The notes beneath the pieces were generated by a model. It was not told the origin of the DNA. It saw only the letters and a program-made list of their open reading frames with translations, and did no database searches. A stretch of 64,000 nucleotides of DNA from Lanius collurio (taxonomy: Eukaryota; Chordata; Aves; Passeriformes; Laniidae): NCBI GenBank assembly GCA_020086605.1, contig JACBWW010000091.1:1139034-1203033 (forward strand), read 5' to 3'. The stretch's first letter is position 1, and each line of letters opens with the position of its first letter. Shown here one piece after another: positions 15,701 to 27,616 of the stretch. Made by a program: the position numbers and the translations under genes.

Positions 15701-18700
15701 ATCACCCTGGCATAACCCCAGGAGGAGGAGGAGACCCTGTGCTGGGGCTGTTCAGCACCACCACCGTGTAGATGAGGCTCAGACATGGCCCTGGCACCAC
15801 TGGCTTCACTGGCAGGTTCAGGATGAGGCCAAGATGGTCCCTAGCCTCATTTGTGTCCTTGTGCCAGCATCTCCCTTTCCTCTGCCTCCTCCTCCAACCC
15901 CCACCCTACTCATGCTACGGTGCTCAGGGTGTGGAGCTCATGGGAGCTTGCAGCGCTCAGTGGCCGCCAGTGTTGTTTGGTGGGAGCATTGGTGGAGCTT
16001 GGTGGGAGTGACCGGCTGGAACCTGGTAGCTGACACTGCTGGGAAGGTTGGAGCCATTTTTCTTTTCTCAGTGAAAAGGTGGGTGTTTCTCTGGAAAACA
16101 ACTGCTGGCCCAGTATCCCAGCAGCATGGGGGTGCTGCCAGCAGCACATTGCAATGTTTGTCATCAGGCGTGGAGCAGCATCTTGGCCATCTGTAGCTTC
16201 CTCCAGGTCTCTGCTGAACCCCAAATGCCTCTTCATTTATATGCCAGATAAGTGAGTAAAATTTCATGGCAAACAGGCACTTCATTAATCACCTGCTTTT
16301 ACCATTCTGCTCACTCCTGGAAAGGAATTTGGGGTCTTGATAATGACGCTGTTGTCCAGGCATGTGCCTCGAAGACTGATGCACCTGTCTCGGCAGCGAA
16401 ATAGCTTTGCAGAGAAATACGATCGCTGAAAACCCCGGGCTCTCCTGACAGCAGGACTCAGATAAGATAATCTCCCTGTGCCACAGGGTAGGGAACAATA
16501 CTTGCATTATAGATTGGAGCCACGCTCAGACAAAGAGGTTATTCTTATGTTTTCTTCCTTAATAAATGCATTTTGTTAAAAACAATTATGGCTTTTGGAA
16601 GCAGTTTGGTGCAGCTTGGGCTGTGGAATGAGGCCGAGCCCTGGGGCAAGACAGAAGGGCCAGGGCCTGGCACCGGCCACTTGCTTGGCCCCACCATGGC
16701 CCTGGGCAGGCTGGAGGACAGGTATGGCTCCTGTTAGGTCATTGAAGTGGGTCTGTGTGTGCCCAGCCTGGTGAGTGAGTTGTCATTGTTGAGTTTGAGC
16801 AGGTGAAATGCACATCTGGACAGCAGTGGGGCAACTCAGAGGGGCTTTCATGGGCACTGTGTCTTGGGCGAGCTGTGTCTGTGGCAGCAAGCACGGGTGT
16901 CCCTCCTGCCTTGGCACCCATGTGGGCTGTCGGTGTCGCATGGGCTGGCACACATGGCCCTGCTCATGCCTTTGACATTGCTTGGGGACATTCCAGCTCT
17001 CTGGTGAAGAGCACATGGAGAATGAATGATGTTTGTTTGGTCACCTCTGTCCCCTGTTTTGGTGGTTTCTGCTCCTGCTGAGGTCAAGAGTAGCCACTGA
17101 GGTTCAAACAGAAACTGGTAATTTTCTACCTGTGACACAAGTGTCTGTGTGGGGGGAGAGGGGACTTGGGCACGCACTGGGGCAGATCAGGTCTCGTCTC
17201 TTCTGCCAGACCACAGCTGACATTTGGTTTTGGATTTGGTGGATTCAGGAATGGTTTAATCAGGAGAGGAGCCAGTGCTGACATGGCACACTGCCCTGTG
17301 CAGGGGAGCCTCCATGGCCGCAGGGCTCCTCAGCAGATGCAGCCCCTCACTCCTTCAGCCACCCAGTGGCTCTGTGGCATTGGCAGTGGCTCCTTGGGAG
17401 CGTGACAGGCGTGGAGGTCACTGGGTGACGGTGCCACACTGGCACAGCCACCAGGACACAGCACCCAGCTGCCCTCTGCCCTCCCTCCCGTTCCAGATGG
17501 ACCCGGTGCAGAAGGCGGTGATCAGCCACACCTTCGGCATGCCGGCCCCGCTCAAGAAGAAGCAGTTCATCTCCTGCAACATCTGCCACCTGCGCTTCAA
17601 CTCTGCGGTGAGTGGGGCCACAGATGGGGCTGGCTGTGAGGGGGGCCACGGGGCCAGCCCCTGTCAGGACCTTCCCCCACAATGGGCCAGTCTCATCCAC
17701 AGGAGCTGCTGGTGCTTGGTGTCTGGCAGCATGGGGGCTGTGGGCTGCTGGAGCTGCTCTTGCCTCCCTGGACCCTGTGCCCTGGCCAGGCTCTGCTTCC
17801 TGTGGAGGAGCCATCCCAGCCTGGCCACGCTGCATCTGCAGTGCCTGGGGCTGATGCTGCCCTCCCAGCAAAGCTCCCTGGTTCTTGGGCTTCGTAATTC
17901 CGCTCCACAACCAAGCGGCTCAGAAAAAGCATTGCTTCCCTGTTTCAGGCTGCATCCTGGCTAGAAGTGATGTGCCAGGAGAGCCAGCCCCACTGCATGC
18001 TCCCAGTGCCCCTGTGAGCCGCTGTCCCCAACTTTGTCCATCCCTGTCCATGTCATTCCAGGTCCCCCCGGCTGGCCCAGACCCTCACAGCCCGTGGGTG
18101 TTCCAGCACAGTGGCTGTGACCTACTTCGGCTGCACCCAGCCCCGTTCCAGCCCTGTTATCCGGGGGGAGTTTATTGTCTTTGCTAATGAGGCACCACGC
18201 TCGGACTGGCCCTTTGCTTTCCCACGTACCAGCCACAGCCCTGGCCCCTGTTCCCGCTTTCCCCCACCGAGCCCAGGAATTCTCAGCTGGCCCCCAGGAA
18301 TGCTGTGCAAATTAATTTGTCCTACTCAGGGGTACAGTGTCTAATTCATAGTGGGGTTCCTTTCCATAAATTGCCAAACTGGGGTTGTTTTGGGGGACAA
18401 TGCAGCGTTGTCCCTGTTGGGAGGACATGAATGTTCAGGGGGAGGTTTTTTTTGTAGCCATTTTTTATCAGTTCAGTGGAGACATGAATCCATCAGAGTC
18501 ACGCTTCATTATCCAGTGTTCACTGAGAGAGAGGAGCTGGGGATGTGAACCATGTGTTGGACACCCCTTAGGATACAGTGGGTGATGTGTCCTCCCCACC
18601 AATGAACCTCTTTATTTCATTTTTACAGCAACAATTCATTGTAGGTTTCTGGAGTCATAAATTTTCCCTGAAAGCTGCTTTTAGGAGTGACTTGATGCAT

Positions 18701-21700
18701 TTAATCAGAGCAGGGTCCTTATCTCGGCCAAGAAATGTGGTAGTGTCTTAGAGAGTGATACCTTGGCCCAAATATGTCGTTGTCAGAACAGGCTGGGGGG
18801 AGGAGGGACACAGCTCTGTGCTACACCCCACACCCAACACCCCTCTGCAGTGGGGGTGGATGTCACCAGGAAAGGTAGCTGCACTAGGAACATGCCTGAA
18901 TGGCCACATACCCGGGCTGACCCCATCACCTGCCCTCCCCATATCTGTCTGTCTGCCTGGTCACAGCACTGATGTCTCATCCCGGGCTCTCCCCCCCAGA
19001 ACCAGGCAGAAGCCCACTACAAGGGCCACAAGCACGCACGGAGGCTGAAGGCCATCGAGGCCATGAAGAACAAGCAGAAGGTGGTGGGGGCTGCAGCGGG
19101 GACCCCCGGCCAGGACAGCACAGCTGACCTGGCCCCCAGCCCCGTGGGCAGTGGGGAGCTGGGCAGCACAGGTACGAGGAGGGGCTGAGGAGGCTGTGGA
19201 CGGTGTGGCAGAGATGCCACCGGACACAAACGAGCTCCGGTGCTCACGGGGGCACGGCGGGTGTTTTCCCTGTGACTGGGTGTCTCTGGGAGTCTGGGAG
19301 GTGTTTGTATGGGTGCGGGAGAGAAAGCGAGCCCTGTCTCACACGCCCCCAGGGCTCTGCCGCATGCAGGGATGGGGCTGGTGGGAGCCGTGGCAGTGTT
19401 GGAGCTCGCCCGGGGTTTTGTGCTGAGTCCAGCTTCCATGCACTGCAGATAAAAGCTGTAATGGGAGAGACCTTGGGAAGAGCCACCCTTGGCAGGGATG
19501 GATGCATGCAGATGTTGTCTGAGATGGTCTTGGGGAAGACAGGGGTGCTCCTGGAAATTCAGAAAACCTGTTCAGGCGTAGAGAACTTTCCCTTTCTGCC
19601 CATTTTTTTCTCTTTTCCCCTTTTCCTTCCCCTCCCACCAGCTGATGCCAGTAGCCCACAGGAGCCAGAGGGTGAGGGCAGCAGCCTGGGGCTGATGCCC
19701 AGCACTGAGGAATCACCCGTGGAGCTGCCAGGCAGTGTTGCCCCACTGGGCTCCCCACCGGCCTCTGAGCTGTCAGAGGGCACCTCGGATGCCACCAGCG
19801 TGGCCTCCTCGTCTGCCCAGGCAGCCGAGGCACAGGCAGCTGAGTTGGGCAGCAGCGTCAGCTCAGCCCCTGAGAGTGAGAAAGATGGGAAGAAGAGCAA
19901 ACAGCACCTGTACTGTCCCACGTGCAAAGTGACTGTCAACTCCCTGTCCCAGCTGGAGGCTCACAACACTGGTAAGGGCATTATGGGGGGACAGGGGAAT
20001 GGGTCCCCTGCCACTTTGTAGGGCTCTGAGCAAAGCCCAGCCATGCCCCATAACCAAGCAGCCTTGCAAAGAAGTAGAGAGCATTAATGAGTGTTGCTGT
20101 AATTAAAAAAATTTCATTAAAAATTACCTGCACAGAAACCATGGGGCTTTACCTGGGCTGCAGCTTCTAGGGTGAATTTTTACAAGGTCAAATACTCTTA
20201 ATGTTTATGTCTCAATTAAGGACATTTCCAGCTACTTTTAATCAAGTGATTGAGGCTACTTTATATTCCATTTGGCTTGAAGCTGATAGCCAGGGTTTCT
20301 TCCAAACCCGGGATAATCCTTCCCAAAGCAGCTCGGTGGTTTGGGCTTGTGGCCCTGAGGAGAAGACCCCTGGGAATACAGCGAGCTGTGGGGCTCTATA
20401 GCCAACGAGGGCTCCTGGGCTGTGCAGGGCAGCCCCTTGGTGTGGGCAGGTGTGGGAGCTGCTGAGGGCTTACCCTGAAGTCTGGGGGTGGCCAGACCCA
20501 TCCCCAGAGTGGTGGTGGGGGATGACAGCCATGGTACAGGGGTCCCCAATGAGGTCTGAGGGTCCTGCAGTTCCAGCTCCTGGCTCTCCCCTTTCTCTGG
20601 AGGATGCTTAAGTTGGGCACCCCAGCTTTAAATGGAAGGTCGTTTTTTCCCCCAGTTCAGCAAGTACTGGGAACCAGTTCCCCCACCCCACTGCCTGCTG
20701 GGGCAGCAGCAGCTGCTGTGTGCAGGGTTGGCTCGGGACACTGCTGCGGCTTAGCTGCAGACGTGTCCTTTTGCTTTTGTCAGCTCCAGTTACGAATTCA
20801 GGAGCTGATTTGGGGAAAAAGAACAAACAAGCAAACAAACGTTAGTGGGCTGGCTGCTCTGTGGCTGTCACACAGCTCCTTGCTTCACGCCTTAAAAAAT
20901 AGAATGAATTAGCAGGGGCTTAAATTACTTGCTCCCTTTGCACCCTCGCCATCCCGACACTGGCAGAGGCAGGGCAGAGCGCCCTGTCCCCAGGTGTGTA
21001 GGGACCTTGGGTTCCTCCTTCCCCACCTGCTGTGACCCCACTGAGCTATTCCTGGCTCCACGGCTCCGCTCTGACCTTGGGCACGGCTCAGATGCTGCAG
21101 CACGGCAGGCAATGCGTGCCCGGCTCCGCAGACTGTGCTAACGCCCGGGGACAGGCGACAGGCTCCAGGGCATGCTCAAAATAGCAGCTTCTCCGAAGCT
21201 GGCACATGGAGGGGGGGTCTCTGGGAAGATGAGCATCTCTGCTCTGCCAGAGACGTGCAGCTTGGCAGGGCTTGGGAATGGGCTGCACAGCACTGGCAAA
21301 AGCCTGGGCTCCCAGGCAGCTCCCTGTCCCTTCTGCCTGAAGTGCTGCTGGGCACAGGTTGGTGAGGTTCCCCCGGTGCTGTTGGAGGGCACTGTTCCTG
21401 TGGCTGTGGTGCTGGCACAAGGCTGGGCTGGGTTTGCTGAGCATCCCCTCTCGCCAGGCGCCAAGCACAAGTCGATGCTGGAAGGTCACGGCACCCAACT
21501 GCGGCGAGGCCGGGGCAAGCTGCTCTCCCGGGCAGGGCACAAGTCCAAGCGGATCGGGAACAAGGGCAGCATCAACATCCAGAACAAGGCGTTCCACTGC
21601 CAAGTGTGCGAGATCTACGTGAACTCCGAGACCCAGCTCAAGCAGGTGACGATGCCCTGGGAGTGCCCAGGCACCGGGTGTGGGTGTGCAGGGACTCAGG

Positions 21701-22441
21701 GTGTGAGTACCTGATGGTCCCTGCAGGCTCATGGGCATCCCCACAAACCTGAGCTGCACAGTGCCCTGGCTTGTGCTGGCTCCCAGTGATCATGCTGTTT
21801 TCCTCCCCAGCACATGAGCAGCCGGCGGCACAAAGACAGGCTGGCAGGGAAGCCACCCAAGCCCAAGTACAGCCCCTACAACAAGCTGCAGAAGAATGCT
21901 GCCCTCGCAGTGAGTATTATCAAGGTACCTGTCTCCCTGCACAGCACTCGCTCGGTTTGCTCACAAAGCCTCGCTCACCGTCAGCCACCCTTGCAGTGAG
22001 TCACAGGAGCTGCTTCTCTTAAACTTTGGTTTCCATCACCACAGCTCAGCTTCTCCCCTTGGGGAGGATGAGCTGTGGTGGTGGGTTTTGAGTCTCTTCC
22101 TGGGAAGGCCAGTATGGGGATAACTTGGGAGTGCTTTGGCAGTAGAGTTCACAATGACAGCACTTGTGATTCCTCCACCTGTTCTGCGATCTCACGGTGT
22201 TTCCTCCTTCCTGCAGTCCAAGCTGGCTTTGCAGAAGCACCTCACCAAAACCCTGGCAACCCGTTTCCTGCCGAGCCCGCTCACTGCCGCTGCTGTCTGT
22301 GCCATGCCTGGACCCCTTGCCTTGCGACCAGCAGCTGCCACCACCCTCTTCCAAGCCCCAATCCTCGGACCAGCCCTTTTCCGAACGCCGCCGGCCCACG
22401 TCCGCCCCACGCCGGGTCCCATCGTCTTCGCACCCTACTAG
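12730..22441 (+). CDS. ZNF385C: ZNF385C, zinc finger protein 385C (5' end not found)
   Basis: Seven exons are supported: 12730-12872, 17497-17607, 19000-19171, 19642-19971, 21458-21645, 21811-21909 and 22217-22441 (stop TAG). All have GT/AG borders and matching phases, giving 422 residues. The first listed exon needs one base from an upstream exon, so the N-terminus is missing. The product belongs to the ZNF385 family, nuclear proteins with U1/matrin-type C2H2 fingers linked in ZNF385A to RNA binding and p53 target choice. Three fingers are visible: C75-x2-C78 with H91-x5-H97 (visible numbering), then one starting LYCPTCKV and one starting FHCQVCEI. The second and third fingers are split across exon junctions, at the Gly of HNTG and at LKQ/HMSS. 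A Ser/Pro/Glu-rich linker in exon four separates fingers one and two. The C-terminal Pro/Ala tail ends IVFAPY, like ZNF385B (ILFAPY). The position between C17orf113 and NKIRAS2 identifies the C paralogue. Confidence 0.93.
14344..14449. repeat. Imperfect 71-bp tandem duplication
   Basis: A block beginning GGATGAAGGGCTGGAGCATC at 14344 recurs at 14415 as GGATGTAGGGCTGGAACATC. This gives a 71-bp period with about two diverged copies. It lies in the first visible ZNF385C intron. Confidence 0.65.
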
Positions 22442-25285
22442 AGCCGCTGGCCTGCCGAGGGTCTGTCTGCCGTGGCTGGGCTGGGCTGCGGGGGCTGCGC
22501 GTGGGGGCAGCGCTCCTGGTACCTGCTCTCCTGGCTGGTGGGAAAATGTAGTCGTAGACATCAACCCCGGCTTCTCCTTTGCTTGGAGCGGGCTCCCACT
22601 GGAGAGAGGTGCCCTGACAGAGCCCAGCCAGCCCCACCGTGCATCCTCACCGCTCCCCCAGCCTGTGCTGGCCCCGTGCTCGGCAGATGAGCCCAGGCAG
22701 TGCACAGAAGAGGACAATGTCCAAATAAGCAGGACTGTCTCATGGCCTGGGCCTGCCTGTCCTTGGCCTGCTGGCTGCTTCTTCATCGTCCTCCCAGTTA
22801 CCAGACTTGAAGCAGAGGACCTGACTGGTCCCTGGGAGAAGGAGCATCCCTCTGGTCCCTGCCATCCCAGTGGGAAGGGAACTGCAAGGGGACTCTCAGT
22901 CCAGCTCTTGCTGGGAGGAACAACCCCAGCACAAGTGGGAAGCTGGCAGTTTCTCTCAGCCTGGGCTGGCTGTGCCCTTGCCAGCCCTGCACCTGCCTGT
23001 GCTGGCAGGGGGTTTCTGTGCCACCCACCAGCCCCCCACCCCCGCAACACCCTACGTCCCACCAGCCAAAGAGCCCCCGCAGTGGCGGGCACCGGCCACA
23101 CCGACCATATCCTCACTCCAAGAGCAATAGCTGACCCCAGGGCCAGCGCCTCCTCCCTCCAAAGCACATGGGCCCTGCCCTGGCCCTAGAAGCACACGAT
23201 GGCCATGTGGCCAAGCTGGGCCCCACTCATGTCCAGCAAGGCCAGGAGCACCAGGCTGTCTGGTGCTGGCTCCTTGAGGAGGTGACCCTGTGCTTGGCAC
23301 CTGTCCTTGTCTCTGTCCCACCGTGGGGACAGCCCTGCCCCTACCTCCCGGGAGATGCTGTGAGGCTGAGTGAATGTCCCTAAAGCACTTTCAGTTCTCC
23401 AGTGAAAGGCAACACTGCTGCTCACCTGCCTTGCCTGGCCCTCCAATCCCATCCCTGTTAGGAGCTTCCAGGGAGTTACTGATGAGTCCCAAAAACAAAG
23501 GTGTCGCCAGCAGCCTGGACAATCAGGTGGCAGGTGCACCCACGGCCTGCGGAATGCCGGGCTCTGGAGGGACCCCGAGGCCATAGCTCTGCGTTTCACT
23601 GTGCTCAGACAGCCCAACCATGACCTGTCTGGGACTGTCACCGCGGCGCTCTGGGTGCCCAGCACGCTGCTGTACATAGAGGGAGTTGCATCCCAAACGG
23701 ACCTTTCGCTGGAGGAACACCCCACCCCGATCTATGCAATCCAGGGGGGCAGCTCACCCGCCGCATTGGCCGCCCGCGATTCCCTTTGGTGCTGATGCAT
23801 CCGTGCAGCTGGAGCAGTGGTGGGAGCAGAAGAACCAATGTAACACTGAGCTCTGTCCCATCCCTGACCCAGGGTGCTGGTTCAGACCTCTGCTGTGACT
23901 CCCATTCCCTCCCAGCCCTTGGGAAGAGGCAGGCTGGTGCGTGCACCTGGGAATCCACACGCACAAGCACACATATCTGACGTCTTGGCCATAAGCAGCG
24001 CCTGGATTTCAGAAGGATTTTGCCCAGCGTGCTCTGCTGATGCTCAGGATGGGTCCTGGCACGGGGAGGTGAACAGGAACCAGCCAATGGGTGACTCAGA
24101 TGGCTGAAACACATCTGCTTCCCAGGGCTGGAGCCTTGGCAAGGGCAGGAAAGCTGCAGGAGGGAGTACACACCTGCAGGGTCTGTAAGCAGCACCAACT
24201 GTGGAGCCACCGCTGCACTCCTGCCACAGAGACAGGAGAGTGAATGAGCCCCTGGGTATGGATTCACCTGCTCAGGGCATCCCTTCCACAGGGAAGGAGG
24301 AGATGGGAGAGAGGGCACCAGGAGAACCGTGAGCAGCTGTGCATGGAGACAACGGAAAGGTCTTGCAGCAGTGGTGGGAGATGCGGCTTGGAGCACAGCT
24401 GAAGGAAGGAAGGCTCCCAGCAGAAACAGCTTTGCCAGGGTTAGAGAGATTGTCCCACAGCCCAGAGGACACACAGGAACCCCACATCCCAGCGGACAGG
24501 AACCTGTGCTGGTGGGGCCCCAGGGGACAGGAGGGACGCTGTCCCTGCTCCCCAGTGCCAAGCAGCCCGTGGCCAGTGTCTCCAGCCACCCCTGCCTGTC
24601 TCACTGTGCCCTTCCCAGGCCCTTGGAGTCACCCCCAGTCCGGCCACAGCAGCTGGACAATGGGTCCCCTCCTGTGCCGTGAGCCCCCCAGCGCCATGCC
24701 CCGCATGGGGAGCTGGGAGCAGCCAGGCTCCAGCTTGCAGAGCTGTGTGGCATCAGTGGGCGTGTTCCCCTCCATTGTTCCAAAAAGCCTGTGCTGGAGC
24801 CACGGCTGCTCCGTTGCCCCTCACCAGTGGAGTCCTGACGCACTCCTGTACTTGGCACTTTAACCCTGTGAAAGCCATTCCTTCTAGTAACAATAATACT
24901 GCAATGAGCTGCGTAAGAAACCCCCGTTATGGCATCCCCCTGAATCCCCTCTTGCTGTCCAAAGCATTTACTGCCTTTGACTTAGCACATGCTGTACTAG
25001 GAGTAGGGATAGTCCATAGCGCTTGGTAACGTGTGCCCCTCTGTAAATAACCTTGGAGTGATGTGCAGTTTGATTCAAAAAAAACAGAAAAAAACCCCAA
25101 ACCAACCCAAAATGGAATATCCAGACTCTAGGGACTTGGCCAGTACCCTCCTGTAATGTTCACTGTATATTTTTTTGATGTACTATAACTGTTGAGGAAA
25201 AAAAAAGGAAAATATTTTGATAATCGAATCTCATCGCTTTATTGTGTTACTCAGTAAATAAAAGGAACGAGTATAAACACACTGG
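22442..25285 (+). other. ZNF385C: Long 3' UTR of ZNF385C
   Basis: About 2.8 kb follow the stop without any coding evidence and end in AT-rich sequence with AATAAA at 25257-25262. I saw no earlier canonical signal in the tract. A 330-codon open frame overlapping the last exon and this UTR is a GC-driven shadow of another frame. Confidence 0.75.
25238..25262. terminator. Back-to-back poly(A) signals of ZNF385C and NKIRAS2
   Basis: AATAAA on the + strand (25257-25262) ends ZNF385C. TTTATT at 25238-25243 is AATAAA on the - strand and is the first such signal downstream of the NKIRAS2 stop. Starts of the two signals are less than 25 bp apart, so mature mRNAs from the two genes would overlap by a few tens of bases. 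Confidence 0.65.
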
Positions 25286-26134
25286 GGCTTTTCATCAGTT
25301 CTTTTCCTACATCCAGACTACCTGAAGGGAACGAGTGTTGCTGGGTAGGACTGGGGCACCTGTGCCTTGTCTTACGGTAGTTCTGAGAGGAGGCAGCACT
25401 GTGACAGAGGGGCAGTGAAAGCTGCCATAGCCCAAAGCATCTGGGGTGTGCAGGGTAAGTAAAGTCCCAGCTCCTCCAAGGATCCAGGTGTGCAGGTGAA
25501 GCACAGTCCCATCTCCTCCAAGCTCATGGCTGAGTCTGCACTCAGGAAGAGGAGGGCTGAAATGGATTTGGGCACAGCACCCCAGGAACAGCACCTGCCC
25601 TACTCTAGGTATTCCCTGGATATTCCTGTGCATAAAGGAGCAGTGGACATTGCCAGGGTAAGGGACAACCTGCCAGGAAGCAGCACAGAGCCAGCTGGGG
25701 CAGGGCAAGGAGAGCTGCTTGGCTGGAGGCAGGGCCAGCAAACAGGCTCTTCCCAGATGTTATATGGAAATAGAAAAAAAGGAGAGTTGTTCCCTCCAGA
25801 TGTGGAGCTGATCCCCACATTCCAGCCAGCGTGTGCTATGCCTCTGCTCCCCTCCCGCAGCATGCACCTGAGAGCAGAGGGGGTCACTGAGTGAATCCTG
25901 ACCTTCCTGTAGCACCTCTGACAGCTGCAGGGGCTGGGCAGAGAGAGGAGTGGTCCCTGTCCTACTGCCTCTCTCATGCTCCAGGACCATCCCCAGCCCT
26001 GGGATGATTGTTCTTCCTGCCACCTGCTTCCCACAGGCTCCATGACACCAGACAGGACTCGGCAGGAGGTGTGTGCGAGGGAAGCAGGAAGGTGAGGATG
26101 AGGAGGTGGCAATGGAAGGGAAGGGGAAGAAGGC
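25244..26134 (-). other. NKIRAS2: Probable 3' UTR of NKIRAS2
   Basis: About 0.9 kb separate the NKIRAS2 stop from the nearest minus-strand AATAAA. No exon of another gene is visible here. A loose duplication with TCCTCCAAG and AGTCCCA repeats near 25465 and 25507. Confidence 0.6.
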
Positions 26135-27285
26135 TCAGCCATCCATGGATCCGCTGCCCTTGTTCTTGCGGCTCAGGGGAAATGCAGACTTGCTCTGTGG
26201 CTGCGTCATCTTGCTGGCCAGGTAGATGAAGGGCTCGATCAGTGTGCGCCGGTCAGCCACGGACACCTCCCACAGCTTCACCTTCTCACCCTTGGCCCAG
26301 TGCTGGGCTGCATCATGGTCCACCCGGCGCTGCTCCTGCAGGTCACACTTGTTGCCCAAAACCACAATAGTGACCTGTTCCAAAAGGGCAAGAAGGGTTC
26401 CTGAAGGTTCCAACCACAGCGCTACAGGGGTGGCTGGCTCTGCCATGAAGACCCTCAGGGGTGAGCCCAGCCCTGCCGCTGATTCCCTATCCACGTTGAG
26501 GCCTTTTGAAACCCCACGATCTCAGTGCTCCCTCCCCCTCTTGCCGGGGACTGTGTCCCAAACCAGCCCCAAACTGGAAGAAGCTCAGAGAGCATCCCAG
26601 GAGAGAGCCTTTTACTGCTGGGAGTCTCACAGATGAGGGACTCATCAGCATTTTGTGACGGGCTGCAGAAAAGAAAGGTGAGAACCTGCCCCAGGAAGCA
26701 GATCCCGGGGGACTCACCTCCTTCTTGTCCTTGGACTTGTCGATCTCCTTTTTGAGCAGCTCGACACGCTTGAAGGACTCCTTGCTGTCGGTGCTGTAGA
26801 CCAGTACGTAGCCGTCGGTGCAGGAGAAGCAGTGCTTGGGCAGCTCCAGCCCGTCCCGCAGCCCCCGCGTGTCGTAGAAGCGCACCTGCTCCCGCACGCC
26901 CCGGTCCGTCTCGATGGAACCCACGTAAATGTCCTCCTGGGTCTCGATCATCTCCGAGCCTGGCGGGGGGTGGGCAGGGGACACGTGGGGACCCAGCCCG
27001 AGGGTCTGGCTCTGGCACAGCCCGCGGAGCTGTCCCGCCAGGCGCGCTGTGCCATCCTCCCCCACCGCCGGTGAGTTTAGGGGGTGCCCTGCCCAGGGGG
27101 ATCCCCAGAGCCAGCACCGCCCAGGGCCGGAACTGCCCGCCACACCCGGAGCCGCCACCTCGGAGCGGCCTCCGCCCGGCCCCGCACTCACCGACTACAT
27201 GGTTCCCGTAGAGCAGCTGCTCCAGGATGGAGGTTTTCCCGACCGAGGCCTGCCCGCACACCACCACCTTGCAGCTCTTGCCCAT
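26135..27285 (-). CDS. NKIRAS2: NKIRAS2, NF-kappaB inhibitor-interacting Ras-like protein 2 (kappaB-Ras2)
   Basis: Three coding exons on the minus strand, 27285-27192, 26959-26718 and 26374-26135, give 191 aa, the same length as the human protein. The small GTPase-like protein starts MGKSCKVVV, with the P-loop GQASVGKT at 11-18 and the NKCD guanine-specificity motif at 120-123. Switch II reads DTRG where Ras has DTAGQ, the known hallmark of kappaB-Ras proteins, which lack the catalytic Gln. The C-terminus is basic and Ser-rich and lacks a CaaX lipidation box, also as in the family. Established role: binding the PEST region of IkappaB-beta and slowing its degradation, and restraining Ral signalling, in the cytoplasm. 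The gene is head to head with DNAJC7 and tail to tail with ZNF385C. Confidence 0.97.
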
Positions 27286-27616
27286 CCCGCCCCACCGGTG
27301 TGGCGGCGGCCGAGCCTCACCAGCGGCCGCGGGAGCGGCGCGGCGAGACCACATCGCCCCCCTGCGGGCGGGCGGACCGCGGGACCCGGCACCGCCCTGC
27401 CGCTGGAGGGGGCGTGGTCTGTATAAGCCACTCCCTCTTTCCGGTTCAGTTCCGCCCCCTTCCCGGTACCGGCCCCGCCCGATGGAGCCGGCGGGCCCCT
27501 CCGCGGGCGCCCCCTGCCGGTCGATCCCCGTCCCGCCCAACCGACGGAGGCCCCGCCCGTTCCGGCGCTCGTCCCGCCCCGTCCCGCCCCGGTCCGGCCC
27601 AGCCCCGCGCGGTAAG
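27286..27616. promoter_or_regulatory. Bidirectional CpG-island promoter of NKIRAS2 and DNAJC7
   Basis: Only 331 bp separate the two divergent start codons. The interval is CpG-dense, with several GC boxes (CCGCCCCC, CCCCGCCCG) and an ETS-type site, TTTCCGGTT at 27438-27446. A YY1-type AAGATGGCGGC at 27614-27624 overlaps the DNAJC7 ATG. GC richness continues to about 28.1 kb in DNAJC7 intron 1. Any untranslated exons would also lie here. Confidence 0.8.

Noticed and set aside
22197..23189. A 330-codon plus-strand open frame over the end of ZNF385C
   Set aside because: It is out of frame with the real last exon, which ends in the family-typical FAPY before a stop at 22439-22441. The remainder is low-complexity Pro/Ser/Ala sequence.
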